Source of the DNA: Massilia rubra
Lineage (GTDB): Bacteria > Pseudomonadota > Gammaproteobacteria > Burkholderiales > Burkholderiaceae_D
Direction: 5' to 3'
Assembly (NCBI RefSeq): GCF_011682065.1
Contig: NZ_VUYU01000005.1
Span: 1 to 64,000 of the forward strand
DNA length: 64,000 nt
Both the position numbers and the translations under genes were made by a program. Below the pieces are notes generated by a model. It ran no database searches, was not told the DNA's origin, and saw nothing but the letters and a program-made list of their open reading frames with translations. Of the stretch, positions 63,202 through 64,000 are shown one piece after another (positions within the stretch are counted from its first letter, which is position 1; each line of letters opens with the position of its first letter).

Positions 63202-64000
63202 TCAGACGCGGATATGGATGATCTGGCGCAGCAGCAGGATGCCGAACAGCATCGACACGAGCATGCAGCGCACCAGGTCCTGGCCGAGCGGGTCGTTCCA
63301 CAAAGGCGACATGAATTCCGGATTGAACACGCTCATGAGCGCCCCGATGGCGAACGGCAGCAGCGACAGCAGCCAGGCCGAGAGGCGCCCTTCGGCCGAG
63401 AGCACGCGCACATGCCAGAACAGTTTCAGGCGCTGGCGGATCAGGCGGCTCAGGTTGCCCAGCACCTCGGTCAGGTTGCCGCCCGAGTCGCGCTGGATCA
63501 GCACCGCCACCACGAAGTAGCGCAAGTCGGTCACCGGTGCGCGCACGCTCAGGTTGCCCAGCGCCTGTTCCAGCGAAACGCCGAAATTGATTTCGTCATG
63601 CACCAGCCGGAATTCGGCGGCAATCGGGTCGGCCATCTCGTCGCCGATCATTTTCAGGCTGGCCCCGAAGGCGTGGCCGGCGCGCAGCGCGCGCGCCAGC
63701 AGGTCGAGGGCGTCGGGCAACTGCTGTTCCAGCTTGTTCAGGCGGCGCCGGCGGCGCCGCTGCACATAGGCCAGCGGCAGCCATGCCAGCACGGCGGCGG
63801 CCACGGCGCCGGCCAGGAACGGTTGGCGCAGCACGGCCGTCAGTAGCAGGTAACCGGCCGCTCCCAGGGCCGCACACGCGAGCAGCAGCGTGGCGACGCT
63901 CCATTCCAGGTTCGCCTGCAGCAGGTAGCGGTCCAGCTGGTGGGCGCGCGGCAGGCGCAGCAACAAGCGCTGGAACGGGGGCAGTTCGCTCATCATGCGC
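63202..64000 (-). CDS. tadB: Tad pilus inner-membrane platform protein TadB (5' end outside window)
   Basis: At least 265 residues are visible and the frame is still open at the right edge, so the true start probably lies beyond 64000; an ATG at 63996 is inside the usual TadB sequence. The T2SF core LEQQLPDALDLLARALRAGHAF and FVVAVLIQRDSGGNLTEVL are present, with TM helices flanking. It precedes tadC on the same strand as part of a Tad locus that continues outside. Confidence 0.88.
   Translation of the reverse strand, partial: RMMSELPPFQRLLLRLPRAHQLDRYLLQANLEWSVATLLLACAALGAAGYLLLTAVLRQPFLAGAVAAAVLAWLPLAYVQRRRRRRLNKLEQQLPDALDLLARALRAGHAFGASLKMIGDEMADPIAAEFRLVHDEINFGVSLEQALGNLSVRAPVTDLRYFVVAVLIQRDSGGNLTEVLGNLSRLIRQRLKLFWHVRVLSAEGRLSAWLLSLLPFAIGALMSVFNPEFMSPLWNDPLGQDLVRCMLVSMLFGILLLRQIIHIRV

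Overview
The window is high-GC, densely coded chromosomal DNA whose gene orders are those of a betaproteobacterium of the order Burkholderiales. The best fit is Oxalobacteraceae (Massilia/Duganella/Janthinobacterium-like); this is inferred from protein character and synteny, not from a database search. Supporting blocks are pilMNOPQ followed by aroK/aroB and dgt; engB and hemB beside cytochrome c4 and resB-ccsA-msrPQ; lptM-lysA divergent from cyaY; and mutM / TPR lipoprotein / lolB / ispE / tRNA-Gln / prs / rplY / pth leading to ychF.

Layout. 1-4295: accessory left end, with an IS66-type transposase tail, an A/T-rich orphan gene, and a large secreted M66 metalloprotease lipoprotein with a C-terminal lectin domain. 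4296-7195: dsbD, a 164-bp near-palindromic element and an unknown gene. 7196-14308: an envelope-stress-like module with a Spy/CpxP-like periplasmic protein divergent from an OmpR/EnvZ-type two-component pair, followed by a two-gene RND pump; a symmetric array of TGTATC half-sites lies in the divergent promoter. 14404-17394: a FAD/NAD(P)-binding protein and a TonB-like single-pass protein. 17457-25232: hemB and engB on the minus strand, then cytochrome c4, System II cytochrome c maturation (ResB, CcsA) and the periplasmic methionine sulfoxide reductase pair MsrPQ. 25275-30686: an Rpn-family nuclease, lysA-lptM, cyaY, a striking 44-bp repeat array, and mrcA.

31039-41240 is one long plus-strand run: the type IV pilus secretion operon pilMNOPQ, a Big_1/Ig-like lipoprotein, a fused aroK-aroB gene and dgt. 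41810-45719 is a tightly overlapped minus-strand run, mutM > dynamin-like GTPase > mutY. 45818-51979 holds the TPR lipoprotein, lolB, ispE, tRNA-Gln(UUG), prs, rplY and pth. 51989-59623 is more accessory: a transglutaminase-like DUF3857-type protein, two unrecognised genes, a patatin-like hydrolase and a HigBA-type toxin-antitoxin pair, with the conserved ychF among them. 59847-64000 holds a NarL-type two-component pair converging on tadC and tadB of a Tad pilus locus; tadB runs off the right edge.

No CRISPR array, prophage or obvious defence island is present. The most interesting items are the candidate response-regulator operator at 7765-7813, the two families of structured repeats (6124-6287 and 28162-28324), the GTPase embedded between two 8-oxoguanine repair genes, the Ig-like lipoprotein between pilQ and aroKB, the possible SD-sequestering hairpin at 14353-14401, and the apparently leaderless promoter/operator of the toxin-antitoxin pair.
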